Part shown: positions 52,681 to 64,000 of the stretch, piece after piece
How the letters are laid out: each line of letters starts with the position of its first letter
How positions within the stretch are numbered: position 1 is the first letter of the stretch
Origin: Hankyongella ginsenosidimutans
GTDB taxonomy: Bacteria; Pseudomonadota; Alphaproteobacteria; Sphingomonadales; Sphingomonadaceae
Length of the DNA: 64,000 bases
NCBI RefSeq assembly: GCF_005144965.1
Contig: NZ_CP039704.1
Coordinates: forward strand, 1 to 64,000
Direction: 5' to 3'
Translations under genes and position numbers: made by a program
The notes under the pieces: model-generated
The model's database searches: none
Told to the model about the DNA's origin: nothing
What the model saw: the letters and a program-made list of their open reading frames with translations, nothing else

Positions 52681-54935
52681 GGGATACCCATTCATTACTG
52701 GTGGTTGGAGCGGTTTCCTCGACCGCTGTCTTCGGGAACTCGATGACCGCGCACGCGCCGCCTTCCGCACGATCCTCGAGCGTCAGCCGGCCTTTGTGGT
52801 CCTCGATGATCTTTTGACGATCGCCAGACCAAGGCCGGTGCCGCGCGCCCGGGTCGTGACGTATGGTTCGGTCAGGCGCTCACGCAGGTTGGGCGGCAGG
52901 CCGACGCCGTTGTCGCTGATGCGCAGCTGGATGGCGTCTGGCCCATCGGCGATGGCAATCGTGATTTCGCCCCCGGCCGCGCCATCGCCACGCGCCTGGA
53001 TCGCCTCGATGCTGTTCTTGATGAGGTTGGTGAACACCTGCGTTATCTGTCCGCGGTCGCAGACCATGGTCAGGTCCGGGTCGGCGGCTGTCAGCGTGAA
53101 GCGTACCTGCGGATTGGCCATTTCCGCGAGCAGGATCGCCTGTTCGGCGACGCCCCGGAGTCGCTCCGGTTTCAGGTCCGGCCGCGGCATGCGCGCAAAG
53201 GCCGAGAATTCGTCGACCATGCGCCGCAGGTCGCTGACCTGCCGGATGATGGTGTCGGTGCAGTTGTCGAACACCTGAACGTCGATCTCGATCAGCGGCA
53301 TGTACTTGCGGCGCAGACGCTCGGCCGCGAGCTGGATCGGGGTCAGCGGATTCTTGATCTCATGTGCGATGCGCCGCGCGACGTCGGACCAGGCGGCCCG
53401 GCGCTGGTCCGCGAGTTGCTCCGTGATGTCATCAAAGGTCAGCACGTAACCGCCATGGGCACCGCCCTGGGCGCGCACCTGCACCATGAGCGTGCGCTGA
53501 TGGCGCTCGAGCGCGACCTCGCCGGCGGCAATGTCCTGCGCCGCATCGCGGGCTGTCTCGAGCATCGCGGCAAGTTCCGGGCTGATGTCGGACAGACGGC
53601 GACCGATCAGTTGCTGGTCGTCCATCCGCAGCAGGTTCATGGCTGAAACGTTGGCGAGTCCGACCACGCCCTCGCTGGAGACACCGAGCACGCCGGCCGA
53701 CACGCCGGACAGCACGGCCTCCGTGAAGCGGCGGCGCTCGTCCATCTGCGCGTTCGTCGCCATCAGCGCGCCGGTCTGGCTTTCCAGCTGCATGGCCATG
53801 CGGTTGAACGAGCGGGCGATGCGGCTCAGCTCGTCCGGACTGCCGCGAATCGGCACCCGGGTCGCCAGGTCGCCCTTGCCGACCCGCTCGGCCGCGCGCA
53901 TCAGCCAGCCAAGCGGCGTCACCCAGCGGTTGGCAAGCGCAAGCGCCGCCCAGATCGTCGCGAACAGGATCAGCAGCGAGACGATGACCAGAATGACGGT
54001 GAAGCGCAGTTGCAGGCTGCTGCGCCGCTCCAGCAGGCTCTGGTAATCCGATTTCGCCACCTCGGTGCGTTTCACCTGCTCCAGCACCTGCGGCGCTGTC
54101 TTGCGGCTGACGAACAGGAAATGCCCGGGCGCGCGGGTCAACTGCACGATCGCCTGCACGCGGTCGGAATTCTCACCCGCCAGCACCACCAGTTCCCCGG
54201 CCTGGGCGCGCGCCACATCGCTCTCCGCCAGGCGCCGGGTTCCGGAGTCCGCGCCCCGGCGAATAGCCACCAGCGCGTCCATCGCGCCGTCCTTCAGCGT
54301 GAATACCACCGCCTCGGTATAGTCGCGGGCGATCGCCTGCCACTGCACGGCCTCCGCGAACTGGGACGGGTTTTGGATCAGGCTGCCGGCATCCCGGTCG
54401 AGGTCGACGCGAGTCGCCAGAATGTCGTCGCGGATGCGGTCCTTGTTCTCGACCACATAGGCCTGCGCCACCTGGTCGGCGTTCTCGAGCACCGTGCGTA
54501 CCCGATCGGAGAACCAGAATTGCAGGCCGAATTCGAACAGCAGCGTTGCGAACACCGCGAGCAGGATCGTCGGGATCACCGCCACCAGCGAGAAGAAGCC
54601 GATCAGCCGCAGGTGCAGCCCCGCCCCACCAGCCCGCGCCGACGGTTGGTCAGCAGCAGCACCAGCCGCCGCATCACGAGCATCGCCAGGCCCATGACCG
54701 GCGCGATGTTCATCAGGATCAGCCAGGTCATGCGATGGCTGGACGTGATGGCGAACGGCGCACCGCGCTGGGACAGCAGAAGGTAAGTCGCAGCGCCGCA
54801 CAGCAGCGCCACGATCACCAGCGTGATTTCCAGGCGAGACCACAGGTGGTTGCGGTTGGCCCAGCGTGTGAATTGCCGTCGCCAACGCCGGAATGCGTCT
54901 GTCCGCGCAGCTGGTGCCCCGTATCCCACCGACAT
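52670..54935 (-). CDS. ntrY: NtrY membrane sensor histidine kinase, frameshifted at both ends
   Basis: Nitrogen/redox sensor partner of NtrX. Start MSVGYGAPAARTDAFRRWRR at 54935; N-terminal helices, a break near 54612, a large periplasmic part (FSDRVRTVLENADQVAQAYV), helix ILVIVSLLILFATIWAALAL, HAMP, PAS (EAVLSGVSAGVLGVSSEGVV), dimerisation/His box [21 protein letters not shown] box LIKNSIEAI, G boxes ISDNGVGLP and GTGLGLAIV. An A missing after AIVK near 52818 hides the tail, which reads KIIEDHKGRLTLEDRAEGG and ends VSHGA-stop at 52670, overlapping ntrX by 11 bases. About 755 residues. Confidence 0.92.
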
Positions 54936-55070
54936 AGGGGCACCCTAACGGGTTTGTGCTGAACCGCAACAACAGTGTTGCGCATTTAACGCAGGTAGAC
55001 GCAACAGACTCTCGATCCACCTCAGCCTGATGGCCGTGGGCCCATTGAAGGCGCGATGCTTGAACCCGCT

Positions 55071-56519
<1,449 letters not shown>

Positions 56520-56523
<4 letters not shown>

Positions 56524-57601
56524 GCCCTGCCCCTCGGTAGATCGGCAGCAGAACCCGGAACGTGGTGCGCGCCGGGTCCTGCGTGCGGTGATACTCGACA
56601 ATGCCGCCATGGTCTCTCACGACCTTGGCGACCAGCGCCAGCCCGAGCCCCGTGCCGTTCGGCTTGCCGGAGACGAACGGCTCGAACAGGTGGTCGATCA
56701 GATCGTCGGCAGCGCCCGGCCCGTTGTCGGTCACGCACACTTCGAGCGGCACGGCGATGCGCCGGTTCGAACCCTTGACCGCGACCTTCATGCCGTGGCG
56801 AAAGGCTGTGGACAGCACGATCTCACCGCCCGGCTTCGCCACTGCCTCGGCCGCGTTCTTCAGCAGGTTGAGGAACACCTGCACCAGTTGCTCACGGCTG
56901 CACAGCACATCCGGCAACGACGGATCATAGTGTTCCTTTACGCTAAGCCCGCGTGCGAAGCCCACTTCGCCGAGCTGGCGCACATGCCCGAGGATGGCAT
57001 GGATGTTCTCCGGCTGGCGGGCGAGCGGGCGCGCGTCCGTGAAGATTTCCATGCGGTCGACCAGGGCGCGGATGCGATCCACCTCGGCGCAGATGAGCTG
57101 CGTCAGCTCGCGCTCTGTCGCGCCGACGCCTTCCTCGAGCAGTTGCGCCGCGCCGCGGATGCCGGACAGCGGGTTCTTGATCTCGTGCGCGAGCATGGCT
57201 GCAGCGCCGACCACGGCGCGCGCGCCGCCCTTGTGGCTCTGCTGGCGTTCGATCATGCGTTCGACAGCGCGGCTCTGCACCCCGATCAGGACCAGGTCCG
57301 GCCGGTCGGCCAGCGGCCGCGCCCAGATGTCGGCCACCAGCCGCACGCCGTTCAGCAGGCCGATCTCGACATCATACTCGACAAACGACGCCTGGTGCGC
57401 GCGTGCCTGGGCGATCAGCGCCAGCAGGCTGCTGTCGGCCGGCAGGGCCGCGGCGAGCCCTTTGGTGCGCAGCAGCGCCTGCGGCACCTGGAACTGTTCC
57501 TCAAGCGCGGTGTTGGCGAAGCACAGCGTGTCGTCCGCATCGACGCACAGCAGAACCTGCGGCAAGGCGTTCAGCAGGCTGGCGGCCTCGGGTGCCGTCA
57601 T
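56520..57601 (-). CDS. ntrB: NtrB nitrogen sensor histidine kinase
   Basis: Cytosolic sensor kinase for NtrC. PAS domain ([20 protein letters not shown]), His box [21 protein letters not shown] box [21 protein letters not shown]1 [21 protein letters not shown]2 [26 protein letters not shown] start at 57601 overlaps the dusB stop. Essentially intact; one G too few near 56533 masks the TGA that would overlap ntrC. About 360 residues. Confidence 0.95.
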
Positions 57602-58592
57602 GCCGCCAGGCGGTCGAGCAGCGGCGCATAGAAGTCGACGAGCGTCGCACGCGCCGTGCGCGCATCCTCGATCTGGTTGATCCGGTTGCGGAACTCTGCC
57701 GAACCATGCAGGCCGCGCGTGTACCAGCCGACATGCTTGCGTGCCATGTTGACGCCAGTGCGCTCGCCGTAGTGCGCCAGCATGGCGTCGTAATGCTCGA
57801 TGACGATCCGGTATTGCTGGTCCAGCGTCGGGTCCGGCGTGCGGACGCCGCTGACCAGGAACCGGATCGCCTGGCCGATGAACCAGGGCCGGCCGTACGC
57901 GCCGCGTCCGATCATCACGCCATCCGCGCCGGACTGCGCCAGCGCCGCCGTCACATCGTCGAGCGTGACGATGTCGCCGTTGACGATCACCGGAACCGAC
58001 ACCGCCGCCTTCACCCGGGCAACGAACGCCCAGTCGGCGGACCCGGCGTACATCTGGTTGCGGGTGCGGCCATGGACGGTAATCATCCGGACGCCCAGGT
58101 CCTCGGCGATGCGCGCCAGTTCCGGCGCGTTGAGGCTGTTGTGGTCCCACCCCATGCGCATCTTCAGCGTCACCGGCACGTCGACGGCCTTGACGGTCGC
58201 CTCGATCAGCCGGGCGGCATGGGCGAGGTCGCGCATCAGCGCCGAACCGGCAAAGCCGTTCACCACCTTCTTGACCGGGCAGCCCATGTTGATGTCGATG
58301 ATCGCGGCCCCGCGGTCGGCGTTCAGCCTGGCGGCGTCGGCCAGCTTGTCCGGCTCGCAGCCGGCGAGCTGCAAGGATACCGGCTCCTCCTCCGGCGCCA
58401 GGCGGCCTTGAGCAGCGACTGCCGGGTCTCGCGGATCATGGCTTCGGAGGCGATCATCTCGGAGACGGTCAAGCCACAGCCCAGCCGCTTGACCAGCCGG
58501 CGGAACGGCAGGTCGGAGACGCCGGTCATCGGCGCCAGGATCACCGGGTCGGCGATGGTCACCGGTCCGATCTGAAGAGGCTTGAGGCTCAT
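57598..58592 (-). CDS. dusB: tRNA-dihydrouridine synthase DusB, frameshifted
   Basis: FMN enzyme that reduces uridine in t[23 protein letters not shown] at 58592, [20 protein letters not shown], then a break near 58395 and [40 protein letters not shown] (catalytic Cys), [65 protein letters not shown]. About 331 residues. Leads the ntr operon as in other alphaproteobacteria. Confidence 0.95.
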
Positions 58593-58947
58593 GGGTCCTG
58601 CTCAAAAACAGGCAGCGGCTATAGCGGAGATGCGCCGCGCTTACAATCGGCCATCGCCGATGGCCTGATTGATCGCTTCAGATTGAAGCGATCTGACACG
58701 TGAATCACGGTCCAACTTTCTGAAAAGAGCCTGATTTACGCCACCGGTTGAAGCAATCATGCTTTCCGCCGCAACCGATCTTGCTCTGGGATACAGAAAC
58801 TTGGGCCTGCGCGGCATTGGCGCACCAGGGGAGAGAACAACAATATTTTCCAATGCGGAAACAATGCTTCGCTCGCAATCTCACGGAATTTTAAGGATTT
58901 TTGTACTCAACAACAGGTCAGAAATTACCAAACCTGAGTGAGGGCTC
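58593..58947. other. Divergent intergenic region with a decayed palindromic repeat
   Basis: 355 bp. A degenerate hairpin A lies at about 58674-58702 (CGCTTCAGATTGAAGCGATC), followed by the spacer AAAAGAGCCTGATT and a partial hairpin B (GGTTGAAGCAATCATGCTT, about 58745-58764). It should also hold the dusB-ntr promoter and the peroxidase promoter; I see no clear boxes. Confidence 0.6.
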
Positions 58948-60040
58948 ATGTATAGCGGGATCAAACTTGGCGCGGCGACGCTCATTCTGCTCACGACCTC
59001 GGCATTTACGCAATTCGATGGCTTTGTCGCGGGTGTCGAGGCGGCAGCGCGCTCCACGCAGGCCCTGCTGGGCCTGAAGCAGAAATATCGAGCGCCGAGC
59101 GATATGCCGGTCCCCAGAAAATCCGCAGACACCGGAGAAAATCGCACTGGGGCGCAAGCTGTACTTCGACCCCTCGCTCTCCAAAACCGGTACCGTCGCC
59201 TGCGCTTCTTGCCACGATCCGCGCGCCGGCTTCGAGGACGGCAAGGATAGAAGCATTGGCGTCACCGGTGAACGCCTGCCGCGTCACTCGCCGACCACCA
59301 TCAACCTTGCCTGGTCGGAGGCCTACTTCTGGGATGGTCGCGCCGCCAGCCTGGAAGAGCAGGCGCTTGGGCCGATTGCGGCGGAAAAGGAAATGGGCAT
59401 GCCGCATGACCTGGTTGTGTCCAAGCTCCAGGCCAACCCTGAGTATACGCGGCAATTCGCAGCGGCCTTTCCTGGTGAAGATATATCGATTCAAACGTTT
59501 GCGAAGGCGATCGCCGCCTTCGAGCGCACACTGACGTTCACCGCATCGCCCTTCGACGCCTGGCTGGCTGGGGACGAGGACGCCATTTCAGCCACGGCCA
59601 AGCGCGGTTTCATGGTGTTCAACGGCAAAGGGCGCTGCGCCGAATGTCATAGCGGCTGGAACTTCACCGACGACAGCTTCCACGATATCGGCCTCAAGAG
59701 CGAAGACCAGGGCCGTTACGCCATTCTGCAGATCGACGCGCTGAAGCATGCCTTCAAGACCCCGGGCCTGCGCAACATCCGTGAGCGCGCGCCCTACATG
59801 CACGATGGTTCACTGCCGACGCTGGCCAGCGTCATCGACCACTACAACGACGGCTTCGTGCATCGCGAAACCTTGTCCGATCTCATCAAGCCGCTTGGCC
59901 TGACCAAAGTGGAAAAAGCAGAGCTTGTCGCCTTCCTGGAGACCTTGAGCACACCGGTACCCGAAGATCTGAAGCACGACGCGGAGAAGATGGATAAGTC
60001 CGCCGCTCTCGTCACCGGTAATACTTCAGGCGGTAGATAA
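58948..60040 (+). CDS. Di-haem cytochrome c peroxidase / MauG family protein, frameshifted
   Basis: Periplasmic di-haem enzyme. Signal-like start MYSGIKLGAATLILLTTSAF at 58948, then after a break near 59115 PEKIALGRKLYFDPSLSKTG, first haem site ACASCHDPRAGFEDG, INLAWSEAYFWDGRAASLEE, QTFAKAIAAFERTLTFTASP, second haem site GRCAECHSGW, and FKTPGLRNIRERAPYMHDGS, the text typical of bacterial cytochrome c peroxidases, with PYMHDG supplying the distal side. A second break lies near 59385. About 363 residues. First of a run of redox and sensing genes. Confidence 0.9.
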
Positions 60041-60111
60041 ACCTATCTCCCTTGTGGTATGAGCATAACGGGCAAATACCCAAACCGTAGGGCATCAAGC
60101 AGGGGTAAAGT

Positions 60112-60439
60112 ATGAAATCCTCAAATGTACTTATTTTTTCGGTCTTTCGATATCAGCCTTGGCGATTGCTGCCGCTGGCCTTGCGCCTGCCGTTGTCAGC
60201 CAATCTAATAAAATGTTTTCCGTTGCAAATTTACAAGTAAAGATCGGGCAAAAGATCATATTTAAAAATGATGACAATGTGCCTCATAATATATACTCAC
60301 TGGTAAACGGCTCAAAAATCGATGCAGGGCTTAAAAACCTGGAGAAAACACAGAGATATCTTTCGATAAATCTGGTAATTTTCGAGTTGGGTGCGCCATT
60401 CATCCGAAAATGAAACTAGATGTCGAAGTTACCAACTAG
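60112..60439 (+). CDS. Cupredoxin (plastocyanin/amicyanin-like), frameshifted
   Basis: Small exported blue-copper protein. Start MKSSNVLIFSVF at 60112, a break near 60148, then ISALAIAAAGLAPAVV (signal), QVKIGQKIIFKNDDNVPHNI with the first Cu His, a break near 60355, and FRVGCAIHPKMKLDVEVTN-stop, giving Cys, His and Met. About 108 residues. Composition is AT-richer than the neighbours. Probably an electron carrier for the peroxidase just upstream. Confidence 0.8.
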
Positions 60440-60454
60440 TTGTCGAGGGTAGCC

Positions 60455-62173
60455 ATGCGTATATTTAAAAGCTCCTCCAAGGCAGACGAATCAGCCTGAA
60501 CTCCCAGGCGTTCGCTGTGATTTCACTGATTATTCTCTCTGTCGGTACGCTCGGCGGCGCGACATTCTATTTCACCAATAAATTAATCAAGGCCCGAGCA
60601 GATTTTTGAAAAGGCCTGCTCGGCGTCAGCCACGCCCGCCTCGCCCAGAAAAACGCACTGCAGTTGCAGATGCCGGATTACCAGGCGGATATGGAACTCT
60701 TCAAAAGCGAATATGAAGACATGCGCTCGAACGCCGAAATCGCGCTCGAGCGGGCCTACAGTAAAGATACTGCTGACTCCGCCCGCAAGGTGATCACCGA
60801 CATCAAGTCGCTCAATCCCGAAATACTCAGCAAGAACCCTGAGCAGCTTGCTATGCTTGCAACTGATGCCGATGTTCTTGCAGAGTATGCGAGCGCGGAT
60901 GGTTACATGCTGAAAACCGCGATTGACGAAGCTGCAAAGCAAGACCGGCTGGTCATCATCGTCCTGGGCGCGACTTGCATCATGCTCAGCGTTCTGGCTG
61001 CCATCTGGATATGCTTGGCCTTGTTGATGCCGTTACGCCGCGTCATGCGCGATATGCTGGCCCTGTCCGAGGGCACAGCGATTGAAGCCTTCGCCTGCGC
61101 CAGCCGCGCGGATGAAATCGGCGATATGGCCCGCGCGCTCCAACGCTTCGACGCCACGACCCGCCAGGCGCGCGAACTCACTGAACAGCGCGCGGCGGCG
61201 GAACATCAGGCGCATCTCGCCGAACAGGCTGCGGCGGCGGAATGCGCGCGCGTCAGGGCGGAGGCCGAGCGGCAGCATCTGGAGGAGATGTCGCGCGTCG
61301 CGGAGCAGCAGAAAAGAGGTCGAGGCCCTGCTTCATATTTTGAACCAGGAAATCGGCGACGTCACCGCGACCGTGGTCGGCGATATCGAAAGCGATCTGA
61401 CGGCTTTGCAGAAGGCGGAGGCGGCGCTCCGGATGGCGACACAGGACATCAGTTCGGAAGCGGAGGAACTCTCGGCTTTCGCTGGAAAGCTGTCCCAGGA
61501 CGCCAGCGCCAGCAATACCCAGGTCATCGAGGTCAAATCCGCGTCGCAGCAAGCCTGTCAGAACATATCCACCGCGCAAACCCGTATGGAAACCTCGCTT
61601 GCCGACGTCGCCATCATGCACAATTCGGTCACGCAGATGGTCGAGACTGCGCGCCGCATCGAGGAGATGCTGAACCTGATCGAGGATATCGCCGAGCAGA
61701 CCAACCTGCTAGCGCTGAACGCGACGATCGAGGCGGCACGGGCTGGCGAGGCTGGCCGCGGCTTCGCTGTGGTCGCCAGCGAAGTCAAGGCGCTGGCTGG
61801 CAAAACTTCGAATGCCACCGCGTCGATCCGTACGCTTGTCGAAGATGTCGACAATACGACCAAGGGTACGCATGCCGCCATCGCAAATCTCTCAGAAACG
61901 GTCGACCAGGCTGCACGGATCATCCGCAACACCGCGGAGGTCCTGGATCAGCAAAACTGTAGTATGGACAGCGTCCAGGGTAATTCCTACAGGGTGGAGC
62001 AAAGCAGCAACCGCGCCCTCGAGCGCACCAATATCCTCCTGCAGCGCAACCGGCAAAACGAGAACCATTGTCAGCACTTATCCGATGCTACCACCAAGAT
62101 TTATGACCGCCTCGGCAGCTTGCAGGGCGCTCTAAAGGAAATACTGGATAAAAGTACGCTCAATGCCGCATGA
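60455..62173 (+). CDS. Methyl-accepting chemotaxis protein, frameshifted
   Basis: Transmembrane chemoreceptor. Start [13 protein letters not shown] at 60455; two breaks near 60485 and 60607 interrupt the first helix ([20 protein letters not shown]). A small periplasmic helical sensor ([20 protein letters not shown]) follows, then TM2 ([20 protein letters not shown]), HAMP, coiled coil and, after a break near 61315, the signalling hairpin [20 protein letters not shown] with [20 protein letters not shown]. About 570 residues. No NWETF-type pentapeptide at the C-terminus. Lies between two cupredoxin genes, 16 bp after the first. Confidence 0.88.
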
Positions 62174-62220
62174 TAATATATCGTGCTATGCTTGCTCAAC
62201 ATATCCAAGGAGGCATAACC

Positions 62221-62703
62221 TTGCGTGAGTTTTATATTTTACTACTATCGGTATTGACTCTTTTCCCATTCCAGACATGGGCAAAGGAGTACACAATCTA
62301 TATTGTTACCGACTATGAACGTTCGCGCATGGCATTCGAACCCAATTACATCGTCATCAAACCTGGCGACAAGGTCACCTGGGTGAACAAGCTCGCAGAA
62401 ACCCATAATGTCATGACCTACCCCGACGGCTTTCCCGAAGGTGCCGCTGGTTTCGCCAGCCCCTTCCTCGAGCAAGCCGGCCAACGCTGGTCGCATAGCT
62501 TCACCAAGGTCGGAACTTACGAATACCATTGCGTGCCGCACATGTTCATGGGCATGCGCGGCAAGGTGATTGTTGGCAGCCCGAGCAAGCCTGCCGCAAT
62601 GCATAAGCCAAAACCCGAAGAAGTCGTCGCCTATCGTAATATTCTTCTAGAATATTTCGATGCCGATCAGATCGACGCCCAGATGTCGAAGCATAACCAT
62701 TAG
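62221..62703 (+). CDS. Cupredoxin (pseudoazurin/plastocyanin-like)
   Basis: Intact exported blue-copper protein, 160 residues. The start is TTG at 62221, because AAGGAGG lies at 62207-62213, seven bases upstream, and the product then begins with a signal peptide (MREFYILLLSVLTLFPFQTW). An upstream ATG frame is open but lacks both. Copper ligands: His in ETHNVMTYPDG, Cys-His-Met in YEYHCVPHMFMGM. Polar C-terminal extension of about 40 residues (KPAAMHKPKPEEVVAYRNIL...) beyond the cupredoxin fold. The TAG stop is the first three bases of hairpin C. Confidence 0.88.
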   Translation: MREFYILLLSVLTLFPFQTWAKEYTIYIVTDYERSRMAFEPNYIVIKPGDKVTWVNKLAETHNVMTYPDGFPEGAAGFASPFLEQAGQRWSHSFTKVGTYEYHCVPHMFMGMRGKVIVGSPSKPAAMHKPKPEEVVAYRNILLEYFDADQIDAQMSKHNH

Positions 62704-62767
62704 ACCCTTCCCGTTTTGATTGGATCACTTTTGGTGAGGCAATCAAAAACGGACAAGAAGGGTCTAC
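62701..62767. repeat. Palindromic repeat, hairpin C copy
   Basis: TAGACCCTTCCCG... paired with ...AAGAAGGGTCTA; the inverse of 35032-35100 with a few base changes and indels. Between the convergent cupredoxin and Wzi genes. Confidence 0.85.
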
Positions 62768-62820
62768 ACAAAGAAGAAACAATCAAGATCTAGAGCTTGA
62801 TGACTTTACATTGATCCATC

Positions 62821-62912
62821 CGTCATCGCGAGGAGCCGCAGGCGACGCGGCGATCCATGGAAATACTGGTGTTCCTGGATTGCTTCGGCAGCTTTGCCGC
62901 CTCGCAATAACG
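62821..62912. repeat. Dispersed repeat of the CGTCATCGCGAGGAG type
   Basis: Inverted-repeat-like element: CGTCATCGCGAGGAGCCGCA then CGCGGCGATCCATGG, with TGGATTGCTTCGGCAGC and CCGCCTCGCAATAACG on the far side. Matches in style the GTCATTGCGAG...CTCGCAATGAC elements found between genes in many proteobacteria. Confidence 0.65.
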
Positions 62913-62935
62913 ATTCCAGCAAATGTCATTACGCT

Positions 62936-64000
62936 CTAGAACTGCCCCTGCCAGCGCAGCTCAAGCTGCACGTCGCCGTCGCGCCGCCCCGGTGTATTCG
63001 GCTGGTCGGTCTGGTAGCGCAGTTCTCCGGCGATATCGCCCCAGCGGGTGGGGAAATTGGCCCCGAACTCGCCGATCCAGAGCCGTTCGGTATTCCGGCT
63101 GATGTGAAAGCCGGGCGTGTCGGTCACGTTGATGTTCGCGCGCCGAAGCGCTGCACTCAGGCGGTTGTTGCGCGGATCGGTTATGCTGGCGCTAAGGCTG
63201 TAAAGCTGGGAGTCGCCATCCAGGCTGAACCCGATCGGGCGGTCCTTGAAACTGTAGCCGTCCCGGTAGATGAAGTTCAGATACGTCACGCCCGGACTGC
63301 GGCCGTTCGGCGTATTCTCCCCGAAGTAGCGCACGCCGTAGGTGTCGGTCCACTCGATCCCCGCCGACCAGGTCCAGCCATCCAAGCCGCCGGACAGCCG
63401 CCCGCCGGCCAGATAGGAATAGACGTCCGGCAGAATGGCCGGACCGCCGCCGTCTTCCGCCAGCGCCTGCGCGTAGACCGTGCCGGTCATCGTGCGGCCG
63501 ACCTCGCCGCCCCAGCGTGCATCGAAGGACACCAGCTGGTTGCCCGGCTGCTGTTGCGGATCGGACACATTCTCCGTGCCGGCCGCAATGAAGGACCGCG
63601 TGAAGGTGGAAAAGCTGCACGGCGCCCCGAACCGCACAGCTGCGCCGTGCGCGAGACTGCAAATTCGAACTGCGATACCGGCTTGAAGGCGAAGCGGAAA
63701 CTGTGGACCAGCGGGTGTTCGAAATCCGTACGGTCGCCGTCCAGGCGGCCGACGAAAACTCGAAGCTCCACGGCCCGAGCCAGCGCAGCACCGGCACATC
63801 GAAGGCATAGGGCTGCATGCGCTTGATGCCGACCCTCTGGAATGGGCGTGTGCTGTTGGACAGCAGCAGCGCGCTCTCCTGGCCCGGCCCCCACCAGCTC
63901 TCGACGGTGCCGACATAGACGCCCCAGTTGCCGAAGCTATGGACGCCATAGACATCGTCGAAATGATAATCGACCCCCGACTGGCCATGGCGATAACCGA
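62936..64000 (-). CDS. Wzi-like capsule assembly outer-membrane protein, 5' part outside the window, frameshifted
   Basis: Beta-barrel of the capsule-assembly Wzi family (PF14052). Recognisable: GVYVGTVESWWGPGQESALL followed by LSNSTRPF, MQPYAFDVPVLRWLGPWSFE, WTWSAGIEWTDTYGVRYFGE, IYRDGYSFKDRPIGFSLDG, and the last strands LRYQTDQPNTP...VQLELRWQGQF-stop. Wzi holds capsular polysaccharide at the cell surface. The gene starts beyond 64000. Breaks near 63770, 63690 and 63640. About 355 codons visible of an expected 450-500. Confidence 0.82.
   Translation of the reverse strand, partial: SVIAMASRGSIIISTMSMASIASATGASMSAPSRAGGGRARRARCCCPTAHAHSRGSASSACSPMPSMCRCCAGSGRGASSFRRPPGRRPYGFRTPAGPQFPLRLQAGIAVRICSLAHGAAVRFGAPCSFSTFTRSFIAAGTENVSDPQQQPGNQLVSFDARWGGEVGRTMTGTVYAQALAEDGGGPAILPDVYSYLAGGRLSGGLDGWTWSAGIEWTDTYGVRYFGENTPNGRSPGVTYLNFIYRDGYSFKDRPIGFSLDGDSQLYSLSASITDPRNNRLSAALRRANINVTDTPGFHISRNTERLWIGEFGANFPTRWGDIAGELRYQTDQPNTPGRRDGDVQLELRWQGQF

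Overview
The window is high-GC alphaproteobacterial chromosome. The evidence for this is the dusB-ntrB-ntrC-ntrY-ntrX-hfq-hflX block, a CpdR-type receiver, a TIGR02302/DUF4175 membrane protein beside lysA and argH, an MlaE with a fused STAS domain, and several large TonB-type and membrane systems. The order may be Rhodospirillales or a relative; I cannot fix it from sequence alone. Reading quality matters here. Dozens of otherwise recognisable genes break frame, very often where a homopolymer is one base short or long. I annotate these as single genes with frameshifts, because most look like base-calling errors and not decay.

Layout. 1-4.5 kb: M1 aminopeptidase (cut by the window edge), a DUF3667 membrane protein, tRNA-Pro, an EVE-domain protein and a small exported protein. 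4.7-7.6 kb: an AT-rich island with two broken lipoprotein-like genes, then two tandem copies of an IS5-family (IS427-like) element. 7.7-12.2 kb: a DUF2721 protein, a YpfJ-type metallopeptidase, and PutA in the opposite direction.

12.4-26.8 kb is the most interesting part: what looks like a complete sulfoquinovose/sulfoquinovosylglycerol utilisation locus. On the minus strand a tightly overlapping operon encodes a GH31 sulfoquinovosidase (with the K-E-R-W-Y sulfonate-recognition residues), a LacI regulator, an aldo/keto reductase and an SsuD-like flavin monooxygenase. A divergent TonB-dependent receptor and an MFS transporter lie beside it. On the plus strand a second overlapping operon encodes a YeiH-type sulfate/sulfite exporter, GlpD, an FMN reductase, a RibB-like protein and GlpK. 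Read as a pathway: outer-membrane uptake, inner-membrane uptake, release of glycerol from the sulfolipid head group, oxidative removal of sulfite to give 6-oxo-glucose, reduction to glucose, sulfite export, and burning of the glycerol. This resembles the sulfo-SMO pathway of Agrobacterium, but with TonB/MFS uptake and an integrated glycerol arm.

26.8-38 kb: tRNA-Val, CpdR, an N-formylglutamate amidohydrolase, an LpxH-like phosphoesterase and GT4 glycosyltransferase pair, a HAD phosphatase, the Mla lipid-transport operon, a small exported protein, RmuC and GalU. 38-48.3 kb: TIGR02302 protein, LysA, small lipoprotein, ArgH, GST, 3-hydroxyacyl-CoA dehydrogenase, a PD-(D/E)XK/DUF4268 protein, and EtfA/EtfB. 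48.5-58.6 kb: a PEP-CTERM GDSL esterase and the nitrogen-regulation block. 58.9-64 kb: a di-haem peroxidase, a cupredoxin, a chemotaxis receptor, a second cupredoxin, and a Wzi-like capsule protein that runs off the window. A family of palindromic repeats sits in four convergent gene junctions, and often supplies the stop codon. I saw no rRNA, CRISPR array or replication origin.
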